Below, piece after piece: positions 1-7,636 of a stretch of 56,698 nt of DNA (the first letter of the stretch is position 1; the number at the start of each line of letters is the position of its first letter). This DNA comes from Chamaesiphon sp. 341R_metabat_111. GTDB lineage: Bacteria; Cyanobacteriota; Cyanobacteriia; Cyanobacteriales; Chamaesiphonaceae. The stretch is from the NCBI GenBank assembly GCA_025351825.1, contig JANXVE010000080.1, positions 1 through 56,698 on the forward strand. The letters are read 5' to 3'. Made by a program: the position numbers and the translations under genes. The notes beneath the pieces were generated by a model. It was not told the origin of the DNA. It ran no database searches and saw nothing but the letters and a program-made list of their open reading frames with translations.

Positions 1-319
1 AGGCTGTGAGCAAAGTATGAGTTTTGCGAGAGCTGCCACTACCAAGTTCGATCAATTCACAGGCTCCGGTGAGGGCAATGATTTCCGAGACGTAGGTTTC
101 GAGGATTGCTTGCTCGGTGCGGGTGGGATAGTATTCAGGTAGATCGGTAATTTGCTCAAATAGTTCGGAACCTCGATCGTCATAAAAGTACTTACATGGC
201 AAAGTTTTCGGGGTTTGAGTCAATCCCTGAATCACGTCACTACCATCATCGATCTTGGGCAGATCGGTACTGAGATTAATCCATCGAAGTCGATCGGTTG
301 CGGGAATTTGAGTTTGCAT
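1..319 (-). CDS. egtD: EgtD-like L-histidine N-alpha-methyltransferase, N-terminal part (runs off window)
   Basis: The frame opens at ATG 319-317 and stays open to base 2, giving 106 codons. Only the N-terminal third is present because the gene leaves the window at its 3' end. Visible motifs are PCKYFYDDRGSELFEQIT followed by LPEYYPTRTEQAIL, then the SAM-binding start ELIELGSGSSRKTH. This order is typical of EgtD/DUF2260 methyltransferases, which trimethylate histidine to hercynine in ergothioneine synthesis. A related SAM-dependent protein of the same family with another substrate cannot be excluded from this fragment. An EgtB partner would have to lie outside the window. Confidence 0.8.
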   Translation of the reverse strand, partial: MQTQIPATDRLRWINLSTDLPKIDDGSDVIQGLTQTPKTLPCKYFYDDRGSELFEQITDLPEYYPTRTEQAILETYVSEIIALTGACELIELGSGSSRKTHTLLTA

Positions 320-408
320 ATAAGATTCGATATCGATCGATTGCGGTGGGTGCTGGAATGAGTTTGTAGTCTATCTACATTAGAAATCTTATACCTAAAT
401 TAAAACAG

Positions 409-741
409 GTGGGTATTCCCTACTTTCTCGATGCTTGTCTTGGCTATCATCCCCATTTTGCTTACTGGTCGATCGATCCAAATGATCTAACAACTAAGCG
501 AGAAGGGCTTTGGAATGAAGATGGGTACGCTAAAATTAAGGTGACGATTACCTATCGCAACCAATTCAATCCGGTTTATGTAGCTGATGAATATCTGATT
601 AGTGCCCACGTAAACAAGGCTCAATGTGGAGACAACAAAAGAATTTCTGAATCTATGAAGGATGATTTGAGGGCGCGAGGGGCAATTTTTGATGATGCTC
701 CAGGAGATCGACCTGAATCTCGAACTCTAATTCCTCGCTAA
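409..741 (+). CDS. hypothetical protein, 110 aa, GTG start
   Basis: I do not recognise this family. The frame starts at a GTG without a convincing Shine-Dalgarno. No ATG lies upstream before the in-frame stop at 367-369. The product looks soluble and mixed alpha/beta, with an aromatic N-terminal part (PYFLDACLGYHPHFAYWSID) and a charged C-terminus. It lies between the egtD-like gene and the HEPN/DUF262 module. It could be a small accessory gene or the remaining 3' part of a longer decayed gene. Confidence 0.4.
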   Translation: MGIPYFLDACLGYHPHFAYWSIDPNDLTTKREGLWNEDGYAKIKVTITYRNQFNPVYVADEYLISAHVNKAQCGDNKRISESMKDDLRARGAIFDDAPGDRPESRTLIPR

Positions 742-758
742 TATTGATGGAAATTCAG

Positions 759-1802
759 TTATGTCTTGATGTTGTAAATATCCAAGTTCTCACGAGCATT
801 AATATTGAATTTTATGCCTACTTCTGTTTCTAAAGATATATTAATTTCCTGATGTGAAATATCATTAATTTGTAGGCTGACAATTTCAGCCATTTGACAA
901 TCTGCGTTACCAGTAAGAAATAATCGATCTCCTAACTTCAATTTGCTGTTATTAATTCTAGCGACTCCTGCTTGAGGGTTTTTAAACCATTCGCTAATCT
1001 TCCCGATTTTCATAACGTGCCCCTGTTTTTCTTGTTTGAGCAAAAGTTGATAGGTGGCCAACTCAGATAGAGATTCACAGATCATTTCAACAAAGTCGCA
1101 TAGTTGTAACAACTCATCAACACCAAGAATAATATTAATCGAGATCGCATGAGCCGCATTGTTTCGATAGTCTATTAGCTCTCTTAGCAAACCTTCTGCG
1201 GTGTTTTCTTGAATGACATCTCGGATAAAGGTTTTGACATTACGACTATTTTTTACCCAATCCCATCCATTTTGACAAATACCAGCATTTTTTAGCAATT
1301 CATCTAAATCTTCTTTCCGCAAATTGCGATCGTGAAGGATAAATGCATCGGTTAATAGTTCATATGGTTGAGCATCAATAACACCACAATATAGTTTATG
1401 GATCGTTGACTCTAAAGATAACTCATTAAACCTTTGCTTATTTCTCTCTTTCAGTATTCTACTTATATTATCGATATGAGTTTCCTTGATTCGCTCATCT
1501 AAATTAGAGTATTTGGGGACTAATCTCGGTAATTCTTTAATCCATTCTGTGATTAAATCTTCAACAAAACTCTCGTAAATAGCATAAAGTCTAGTTACAG
1601 CCGCACAATTTTCGTAACTAAGCCATTCTCTATCAGTTGGAATGACTTCTATCAATTCTTTAAATAAAGGTGAATGATCGATCTCATTTGCCGCTCTGCT
1701 TGCCAAATCTCTGATCTTTTCATTTAGCTTGATACTTTGACGAATAATGTCTAAATTTGGCTTGATCTTGTCTGACAAATTATAAAAGATTGTCGATCGC
1801 AT
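759..1802 (-). CDS. HEPN (RiboL-PSP / MAE_28990-type) nuclease with C-terminal EF-Tu domain II-like barrel
   Basis: A 347-residue protein. The long alpha-helical part (about 20-260) carries the HEPN R-x4-H signature RNNAAH, with Arg213 and His218, in the context RELIDYRNNAAH. That matches the RiboL-PSP/MAE_28990-like HEPN ribonucleases found in conflict systems. Residues about 263-347 read as a separate small beta domain. It begins KIGKISEWF, continues LKLGDRLFLTG and ends VGIKFN, a pattern like translation-factor domain II (EF-Tu-like) barrels. The ATG lies 2 bases after the stop of the DUF262 gene, so the two are almost certainly co-transcribed. The likely role is an RNase effector in phage defence or a toxin-antitoxin-like system, with the barrel perhaps contacting tRNA or the ribosome. 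The HEPN call is firm from the motif; the barrel call is a pattern match by eye. Confidence 0.72.
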   Translation of the reverse strand: MRSTIFYNLSDKIKPNLDIIRQSIKLNEKIRDLASRAANEIDHSPLFKELIEVIPTDREWLSYENCAAVTRLYAIYESFVEDLITEWIKELPRLVPKYSNLDERIKETHIDNISRILKERNKQRFNELSLESTIHKLYCGVIDAQPYELLTDAFILHDRNLRKEDLDELLKNAGICQNGWDWVKNSRNVKTFIRDVIQENTAEGLLRELIDYRNNAAHAISINIILGVDELLQLCDFVEMICESLSELATYQLLLKQEKQGHVMKIGKISEWFKNPQAGVARINNSKLKLGDRLFLTGNADCQMAEIVSLQINDISHQEINISLETEVGIKFNINARENLDIYNIKT

Positions 1803-1804
1803 AT

Positions 1805-3013
1805 CTAGTCTTTAGCTACACGATCTAGCATTTGACTAAATAGCTCGATCCGCTTTTGAGTACCTGCTTTAGTAGAACCTTCTCCAGTGAATAATTTATA
1901 GTTTGTTTTGTCAGACAGTAACATTTTAGTTGCCTCTATTACTTGTTTTTTTCTTTGAATTAACTTTTCTCTATTATCTAAGTTATAACTACACCCGACC
2001 ATTACCGCATCATAATATTCTTTGTAAGAACGATTCGACCATTCTTGCTTATTAATGTCAAATGGTTTGAATAATTTTTCGCCATAGATGCCATCGGCTA
2101 GGTTTATAGTTTCAGAGAAAATATTTCCTAGAAAATCAATGTCTTCCTGCTTAAAAGTCGTTGTTTTTCTCATATAGCTATCGAGGAAATCTATCTTTCT
2201 ATTTCTAAATTCGCTAGCATGACGGAGCGCAAAGAATCTCAAAATTAATTCGATATCTTCCATTTTTTTGTATAGATTATTATCGATTAACTCTGGATCG
2301 TCATCATGACTAGGAATTCCCCACGCTTTGGTAAAAATGGAATTTCTTGATAGGCTAAATAGCAAATCATTAAAATCACTAGACAATAAACAGTTACGAA
2401 CCTCTTGTTTACTAAGTTTTACACCACCAGTATTGATTCGCTCAAAAGCAATTTGCTTGAGTAAGGCAGCTTCTTCTGGATCGGCAGCAGATTCAGTGAT
2501 TAATGTTATGGTTGAAATCGAACGTCGATCGATACCAGCTTTGATTTGAGATGGCAACTCACTATAGCTAAGACCATTTAGTTCCGTCCAAAATTCTAGC
2601 CCGATTAGCTTAAATTTATTATGATAGAAATCATATAGTGTTGTCAGTCTTTGCTGTCCATCAATGACCTCATACGAGTTGTATCTAACTTCATATAAAA
2701 TGATTGGTAGAACTGGAATATTCATCAAAAAAGATTCTATCAGTCTTGATTTTTTCTCGTCATCCCATCTCTTTCTTCTTTGATACAGAGGTTGAATATT
2801 TAAGTAGTCAGGCTTATCGATCGCATTGACTAAAGTTAGTAATTTCTCTCTGTTCATCTCGGTGATTACTCTTCTCTCACCCTTACTATACTTATCGTTA
2901 ATTTCTGATTCAGAATATGTCGATCGTGTCTTTTCTGCTTTCTCCTTAATCCACATACCTCTTTCGCTAGGTGAAAACATTGTGTCTGAAGGTATGGTTA
3001 ATCCAGTAGCCAT
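1805..3013 (-). CDS. DUF262 (ParB/GmrS-like) domain protein, partner of the HEPN nuclease
   Basis: A 402-residue DUF262 protein. The landmarks are QPLYQRRKRW (about 74-83), the nucleotide-binding DGQQR motif at 118-122 followed by LTTLYDF, and FERINTGGVKLSKQEVRN (190-207). This is the order seen in GmrS-type and other ParB/Srx-fold DUF262 proteins. No HNH (DUF1524/GmrD) nuclease follows, so the HEPN gene directly downstream probably supplies the effector. Known DUF262 proteins include subunits of type IV modification-dependent restriction systems that use NTPs. Here the role is inferred to be sensing or regulating. The promoter must lie in the roughly 60 bases between this start and the tkt terminator. 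Confidence 0.78.
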   Translation of the reverse strand: MATGLTIPSDTMFSPSERGMWIKEKAEKTRSTYSESEINDKYSKGERRVITEMNREKLLTLVNAIDKPDYLNIQPLYQRRKRWDDEKKSRLIESFLMNIPVLPIILYEVRYNSYEVIDGQQRLTTLYDFYHNKFKLIGLEFWTELNGLSYSELPSQIKAGIDRRSISTITLITESAADPEEAALLKQIAFERINTGGVKLSKQEVRNCLLSSDFNDLLFSLSRNSIFTKAWGIPSHDDDPELIDNNLYKKMEDIELILRFFALRHASEFRNRKIDFLDSYMRKTTTFKQEDIDFLGNIFSETINLADGIYGEKLFKPFDINKQEWSNRSYKEYYDAVMVGCSYNLDNREKLIQRKKQVIEATKMLLSDKTNYKLFTGEGSTKAGTQKRIELFSQMLDRVAKD

Positions 3014-3070
3014 GACATTTTTACCTCAAGTTGCTGCTAACCGCGAGCTTTATCCTCATTATACCCAAAT

Positions 3071-3095
3071 GAAAAAGGTGGGCTGATGCCCACCT
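3071..3095 (-). terminator. Rho-independent terminator of tkt
   Basis: Perfect 8-bp inverted repeat AGGTGGGC / GCCCACCT with a TGAT loop (3076-3095). On the minus strand it is followed by five T residues. It lies 25 bases past the tkt stop and upstream of the DUF262 start, so it should insulate the two transcription units. Confidence 0.8.
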
Positions 3096-3119
3096 CGATC
3101 TCAAAATTAAAGTTATTGA

Positions 3120-5132
3120 TTAACCCAAGACTTCTTTCGCTGTTTTCACAACATTATCGACGGTGAAACCGAATTTCTCCATCACAACGCCACCTGGAGC
3201 CGAAGCACCAAATCGATCGATTGTAACCAAACCACCATCGATACCGACAAAGCGGTGCCAACCTTGGCTGCAAGCTGCTTCGACTGCTACTCGTTTGGTG
3301 ACGGATTTAGGTAGGACAGACTCTTTGTAAGCTGCGTCTTGCTCGTCGAATAATTCCCACGATGGCATGGAGACGACGCGGACTTTCTTGCCTTCGGTGG
3401 TGAGCTTTTCGGCGGCGGTGACGCAGAGCATTACTTCGGAGCCAGTACCGATCAGGATGATGTCGGGGGTGCCTGCGGAGTCTACGATCGTGTAAGCTCC
3501 TTTGGCTACGCCAGCGATCGAGGTGCCTGGTAGGTTAGGTAGATTTTGACGGGAGAGGGCGAGGAGAGTCGGATCGGTTTGGTTGGCTTTTTCGATCGCT
3601 ACTTTGTATGCGCCGGATGTTTCGTTGCCGTCGGCGGGACGAATGACGGTGAGGTTCGGAATTGCCCGTAAGGAGGCAATAGTCTCGATCGGTTGGTGCG
3701 TGGGGCCATCTTCACCCTGCCCGACGGAATCGTGAGTCATCACCCAGATTGAACCCGCTTTGGATAGGGCGGAGAGGCGGATGGGTGCGCGCATGTAGTC
3801 AGAGAAGATCAGGAAGGTTGCGCCGTAGGGAATCAAGCCGGAGTTGTGGAGGGCAATCCCGTTACAGATCGCACCCATTGCATGTTCGCGGACACCGAAG
3901 TGGACGTTGCGATTTTGGTACGCACCTTTTTGGAAGTCACCGGAGGTTTTGATTTCGGTGAGGTTGGAGTGGGTGAGGTCAGCGGAACCGCCGATTAAAC
4001 CTGGAAGGACGGCTGCTAGTTTGTTGAGACAGATTTCGGAGTGCTTGCGACTAGCTACTGCGCTATCTGCGGGGGTGTAGGTAGGCAAGACGCTATCCCA
4101 ACCAGCCGGAAGTTTGCGGGAGGTCAAAGATGTGAAATCGGCTGCTTCGGTGGGATATTTGCTGGTGTAGCTGGCTAGAGTCGCATTCCACGCGCTTTCG
4201 GCTTTGGCACCGTTGGCGATCGCTTCGTGCATGTGGGTGACTGCATCAGCAGGCAATTCAAAGGGAGCATATTCCCAGCCGAGGTATTCGCGGGTGAGTT
4301 TGATTTCTGCTTCACCCAAAGCGGCACCGTGAATCCCGGCGGTGTTGGATTTATTGGGGGAACCGTAACCGATGATCGTGGTGACTTTGATCATCGTTGG
4401 TTTGTCGGCGACTTTCTTAGCAGCAGCGATCGCGGCTTCAATTGCAGCTAGATCGGTGTTGCCATCTTTGACGTGGATCGTATGCCAGCCGTAAGCGTCA
4501 AACCGAGCGGATACGTCTTCGGTAAAGGCGACATCGGTGGAGCCATCGATCGAGATATGGTTATCGTCATACAGCACGATCAGTTTACCCAGTCCCCAGT
4601 GTGCCGCGATCGAAGCTGCTTCACCCGAAATTCCTTCCATGTTGCAACCATCACCGACGATCACATAGGTATAGTGGTCAACCAGAGTAGCGTCAGGCTT
4701 ATTAAATTTCGCGGCTAAATGCGCTTCAGCCAGTGCTAAACCAACGCCATTTGCAATCCCTTGACCGAGGGGGCCAGTAGTAACTTCAATTCCAGCAGTT
4801 TCAAAGTTTTCAGGGTGTCCAGGTGTGCTGGAACCCCACTGTCGGAACTGTTTGATATCTTCAATGCTGACGCTATCATATCCGGTGAGATAAAGCAGCG
4901 CGTATTGCAACATCGAACCATGACCAGCCGACAATACAAACCTGTCACGGTTGAACCATTGGGGGTTCTTGGGGTTGTGCTGCATGAATTTTTGCCACAG
5001 CACATACGCCATCGGAGCCGCACCCATTGGTAAACCTGGGTGTCCAGATTTCGCTTTTTCGATCGCATCAACAGCGAGGAAACGAATAGAATTAATAGCA
5101 AGTTGGTCTAAGGATTGAGCAGCTACAGGCAT
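3120..5132 (-). CDS. tkt: transketolase
   Basis: A 670-residue, full-length transketolase (Calvin cycle and pentose phosphate pathway). It transfers two-carbon units between sugar phosphates using thiamine diphosphate. The N-terminus [20 protein letters not shown] with [13 protein letters not shown] is classic. The ThDP/Mg motif is [17 protein letters not shown], the pyrimidine-domain glutamate lies in [16 protein letters not shown], and the C-terminal domain ends normally. The start is ATG 5132. No strong Shine-Dalgarno is visible, which is common in cyanobacteria. It is monocistronic: a terminator follows, and the gene upstream is divergent. Confidence 0.97.
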   Translation of the reverse strand: MPVAAQSLDQLAINSIRFLAVDAIEKAKSGHPGLPMGAAPMAYVLWQKFMQHNPKNPQWFNRDRFVLSAGHGSMLQYALLYLTGYDSVSIEDIKQFRQWGSSTPGHPENFETAGIEVTTGPLGQGIANGVGLALAEAHLAAKFNKPDATLVDHYTYVIVGDGCNMEGISGEAASIAAHWGLGKLIVLYDDNHISIDGSTDVAFTEDVSARFDAYGWHTIHVKDGNTDLAAIEAAIAAAKKVADKPTMIKVTTIIGYGSPNKSNTAGIHGAALGEAEIKLTREYLGWEYAPFELPADAVTHMHEAIANGAKAESAWNATLASYTSKYPTEAADFTSLTSRKLPAGWDSVLPTYTPADSAVASRKHSEICLNKLAAVLPGLIGGSADLTHSNLTEIKTSGDFQKGAYQNRNVHFGVREHAMGAICNGIALHNSGLIPYGATFLIFSDYMRAPIRLSALSKAGSIWVMTHDSVGQGEDGPTHQPIETIASLRAIPNLTVIRPADGNETSGAYKVAIEKANQTDPTLLALSRQNLPNLPGTSIAGVAKGAYTIVDSAGTPDIILIGTGSEVMLCVTAAEKLTTEGKKVRVVSMPSWELFDEQDAAYKESVLPKSVTKRVAVEAACSQGWHRFVGIDGGLVTIDRFGASAPGGVVMEKFGFTVDNVVKTAKEVLG

Positions 5133-5440
5133 GATATATGTAATTTAAACTACTGACTAGTTTCGGCGCAGGTAGACAAGTGCAGGATTGGTATCGTCGC
5201 ATTTATCATTGCAATTGTTAACTATCATCCCATCTGGTGGAAGGATGAGCAAGAACTTTTAGCTGCACAAATGGCAATAATCACTAAATCAATAGCTAAA
5301 TCCATAAGTTTGCGTTCGATCCGATCTGCTGCGCTATCATCTGTCATCCGCCAGAGCCGCAATCAGCATCGAAAACATGACTCGGCGATCGATTATACTA
5401 AAGTAAGATATTCTTACTTTATGCCGATCGGAGGTTAGAG
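5133..5440. other. divergent intergenic region tkt / abrB-PIN
   Basis: 308 bases without a credible gene. The right end holds the operator/promoter of the toxin-antitoxin pair, described separately. The left part must contain the tkt promoter and 5' leader, but I see no clear -35/-10 pair there. Confidence 0.6.
5394..5435 (+). promoter_or_regulatory. promoter, operator palindrome and RBS of the AbrB-PIN operon
   Basis: A -10-like TATACT (5394-5399) runs directly into a perfect 10-bp inverted repeat, TAAAGTAAGA / TCTTACTTTA (5399-5408 and 5412-5421, 3-base spacer). GGAGGT at 5430-5435 is a strong ribosome binding site for the ATG at 5441. A palindrome over the start of transcription is what an autorepressing AbrB-type antitoxin would bind; that role is inferred. 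Confidence 0.6.
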
Positions 5441-5677
5441 ATGCTTGCCAAGCTAACAGCTAAAAATCAGCTTACTTTACCAAAAAGTATTACCAACGAG
5501 ATCGCGCCAACCGAATATTTTGATATTAAGGTTGAAAATGGGCAAATCATCCTTACACCAGTCAAAATTCACCCCACCGATGCCGTCCGCACTAAATTAG
5601 CAGCTCTAGATCTCAGCGAACAAGATATTCTTGATGCGGTAACTTGGGCACGATCGCCTCAGGATCTGGTGTTATGA
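5441..5677 (+). CDS. AbrB/MazE-type antitoxin (SpoVT-AbrB fold)
   Basis: A 78-residue protein with an N-terminal swapped-hairpin DNA-binding domain: MLAKLTAKNQLTLPKSI, then FDIKVENGQIILTPV. The C-terminal tail (DAVRTKLAALDLSEQDILDAV) would be the toxin-neutralising part. The stop codon overlaps the start of the PIN gene (ATGA), indicating translational coupling. It is expected to neutralise the downstream toxin and to repress its own operon through the palindrome at 5399-5421. Confidence 0.85.
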   Translation: MLAKLTAKNQLTLPKSITNEIAPTEYFDIKVENGQIILTPVKIHPTDAVRTKLAALDLSEQDILDAVTWARSPQDLVL

Positions 5678-6093
5678 CACAGCCGATCCGAGCTGTAATT
5701 GATACCAATATTCTGCTGTCCGCACTAGTTTTCAGTAGCGGTAGCTTGAGTCGATTTCGTCAGCTCTGGCAAAATGAAGCTTTTAAGCCACTAGTTTCCA
5801 AGCCAACCGTGACTGAGCTGATCCGAGTGCTAGCTTATCCTAAATTCAAGCTGACCCCGATCGAACGAGAGGACTTACTGGCAGACTATTTACCCTATTG
5901 TGAGACGGTACCGCTGCCGATCGAGCTGCCTCAAATCCCACCATGTCGAGATCCTTATGATGAGCCATTTCTACAGCTAGCACTGTTTGGGCAAGCGGAA
6001 TATCTAGTAACTGGAGATCGCGATTTATTAAGTCTTGCAGATGCTTTCGATCGTCCGATTGTCACTGCTACACATTTTTTAGATCTGTTTTAA
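5674..6093 (+). CDS. PIN-domain toxin (putative ribonuclease, VapC-like)
   Basis: A 139-residue PIN-domain protein. The acidic cluster is visible as IDTNILLSAL at the N-terminus, TVTELIRVL in the middle, CRDPYDEPFLQLAL, and YLVTGDRDLLSL near the end. These supply the conserved Asp/Glu residues for metal-dependent RNA cleavage. The ATG at 5674 was chosen because it overlaps the antitoxin stop as ATGA; a longer reading of the frame starts inside the antitoxin gene. It belongs to the 'putative toxin-antitoxin system toxin component, PIN family' type. The RNA target is unknown. Confidence 0.85.
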   Translation: MTQPIRAVIDTNILLSALVFSSGSLSRFRQLWQNEAFKPLVSKPTVTELIRVLAYPKFKLTPIEREDLLADYLPYCETVPLPIELPQIPPCRDPYDEPFLQLALFGQAEYLVTGDRDLLSLADAFDRPIVTATHFLDLF

Positions 6094-6127
6094 TTTGTGA
6101 GGAGACGGACAGATTTGCTTTGTATTA

Positions 6128-6180
6128 GAGCCTAAAGCCTAAAAGCTAAAGCCGAAAGCCTTTCCTAAAGCCTTTATTAA
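6128..6180. repeat. heptanucleotide STRR cluster (CCTAAAG)
   Basis: Degenerate tandem copies of CCTAAAG/GCCTAAA in the spacer between the PIN gene and the TerB-like gene. The same short tandem repeat recurs at 7451-7495, 11180-11330, 46264-46294 and 55395-55435. Short tandemly repeated sequences of this kind are typical of cyanobacterial genomes. Confidence 0.7.
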
Positions 6181-6254
6181 AAATCATCTCTATCTCTTCC
6201 CTTTCCCCCTACTATCTGGTATTACTAGCGACAGGATAGTCGATCGCACAAATT

Positions 6255-6737
6255 ATGAACATGCCAAAATACGATAGTATCTTCAATTCTGAAGAAGAGT
6301 ATACCGAAGAGCCATTGAATGAAGCTGAGGGTTTGGCATCGATCGTGCTAATTGCTGCGCTGGCAGATAATCCTAAGGATTTGGTCGCGCCGGATTTATT
6401 TCTAGATATCCTGGCGGATTTTGATTTATATGTAGAGTATTCTGAAGAAGATTTGTTGTCGATGGTCGATCGATTGACGGGTATTGCCGCAAGTTATGGA
6501 CTAGGAGCATTATTTAATGCTGCGGATGAAGCGATTCCTGATGATTTGGTGCCTGATGCTTATGCTGCGGCGATCTTGGCAAAGATGGATCCTGATACTG
6601 GGGAAATTCCGGCTCGATCGCAGGTATTTTTGAAGGAGCTACAAGCTGTGATGGATATTGATGATGAGGAGGCTGCTGAAGTGGTGGCGGAGGTTCAGAA
6701 GAGTTTTGAGTCGGGTACAGATAGTGGGAATGCTTGA
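6255..6737 (+). CDS. TerB-like domain protein
   Basis: A 160-residue acidic, all-helical protein. The pattern EGLASIVLIAALAD (about 25-38), LADFDLYVEYSEEDLLSMVD and DPDTGEIPARSQVFLKELQ, ending MDIDDEEAAEVV, fits the TerB / tellurite-resistance-type helical fold common in cyanobacteria. No membrane segment or signal peptide is visible. The function is unknown; TerB-like domains bind metals or act as stress and scaffold modules in other proteins. It ends just before the hairpin repeat at 6764-6854 and faces the chemotaxis operon. Confidence 0.6.
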   Translation: MNMPKYDSIFNSEEEYTEEPLNEAEGLASIVLIAALADNPKDLVAPDLFLDILADFDLYVEYSEEDLLSMVDRLTGIAASYGLGALFNAADEAIPDDLVPDAYAAAILAKMDPDTGEIPARSQVFLKELQAVMDIDDEEAAEVVAEVQKSFESGTDSGNA

Positions 6738-6763
6738 GATTTAGATGGTCGGCAGTGCTAGTG

Positions 6764-6854
6764 AAAGCGTAGATCTCTGGGTACCCATGAAGGGCACCCC
6801 TACAGGTTAATTATGTAGGGGTGTCCCTTATGGGTACCCAAAGATCGACGCTTT
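6764..6854. repeat. long hairpin repeat, copy A
   Basis: A near-perfect inverted repeat. The left arm begins AAGCGTAGATCTCTGGGTAC and runs through AAGGGCACCCCTACA; the right arm is its complement, ending GACGCTT. The same unit occurs at 17355-17616 (interrupted), 24349-24431 and 39599-39670. This copy lies between two convergent genes, where the hairpin could act as a bidirectional terminator. It contains no ORF, so it would be a non-autonomous (MITE/REP-like) element. Confidence 0.8.
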
Positions 6855-6900
6855 TACCAATATATTTTGATTGCTAGCCATTTGAATCAGTCACTATTGA

Positions 6901-7446
6901 CTAATTCAAATGGCTGACAAGCTGTTTATTTCCTGCTGGTTTCATAATCGAGCGATCGAGTCCCAGCAACAAGATTTGCAATGGTTCTAGACCATTTTCT
7001 TGGGGAACGATCGCCATGTGGCTGACAAAGCTGAGTTGATTGACTTCGCGATAGGCGAGGGGAATCTCGCGAATCATCTCAGGTTCGATATCGAGTAGTT
7101 CGGGGGCGGTTTTAACTGGTAAGCCGCAGAGTTCGCCAGCTTGAGTATGAAATAAAATTAGGAATTTGGAAGAATCTTGCTGCGGATCGATCGTGGTGAA
7201 TTTTTGGCGCAAATCTACAATGGTGAGATTTTGGTTTCCAAAATTAATCATCCCAATTCCATCTTTGAGAATAGCTCGATCTGTCGGATACACGATCGCT
7301 TTCTCAACTGCTTCGACGGGTAATGCAAACCGATATTGAGACATGGATGTCTGTTCGATATTCGCCAGTGAGAATACGACTGTGCGAATGGTATCAGTAT
7401 CATCGTTGATGCTGGATAATCGTTTGGGGATGGGGGTGGTTAGCAT
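6901..7446 (-). CDS. CheW-like adaptor protein (second copy)
   Basis: A 181-residue CheW-domain protein. QYRFALPVEAVEKAIVYP, MINFGNQNLTIVDLRQKF and CGLPVKTAPELLDIEPEMIR are the usual strands and loops of the two-barrel CheW fold that couples receptors to CheA. It is the last gene of the chemotaxis cluster, 190 bases after the cheA gene across a repeat-filled spacer. The first CheW is at 14878-15471. Two CheW proteins in one array may allow different receptor/kinase pairings. Confidence 0.85.
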   Translation of the reverse strand: MLTTPIPKRLSSINDDTDTIRTVVFSLANIEQTSMSQYRFALPVEAVEKAIVYPTDRAILKDGIGMINFGNQNLTIVDLRQKFTTIDPQQDSSKFLILFHTQAGELCGLPVKTAPELLDIEPEMIREIPLAYREVNQLSFVSHMAIVPQENGLEPLQILLLGLDRSIMKPAGNKQLVSHLN

Positions 7447-7503
7447 TTTAATTAGGCTTTAGGGGTTAGGCTTTAGAGAGGCGTTAGGGTTTAGTTCAAA
7501 AAG

Positions 7504-7600
7504 AGATCTGTAGGTTGGGTTGAAGAATGAAACCCAACGCACTCAACCAGTATTGAGGTGGATGTTGGGTTTTGCTACGCGCAACCCAACCTACAGATCT
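7504..7600. repeat. hairpin repeat, second family (full copy)
   Basis: An inverted repeat with terminal arms AGATCTGTAGGTTGGGTT / AACCCAACCTACAGATCT. The interior carries GAAACCCAAC and GTTGGGTTT. Half of the same unit recurs at 55454-55489. It sits in the cheA-cheW spacer, and the rest of that spacer holds heptamer repeats and a short TCTCAAT tandem repeat. Confidence 0.8.
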
Positions 7601-7636
7601 AACAACCCAATTCTCAATTCTCAATTCTCAATTAAT

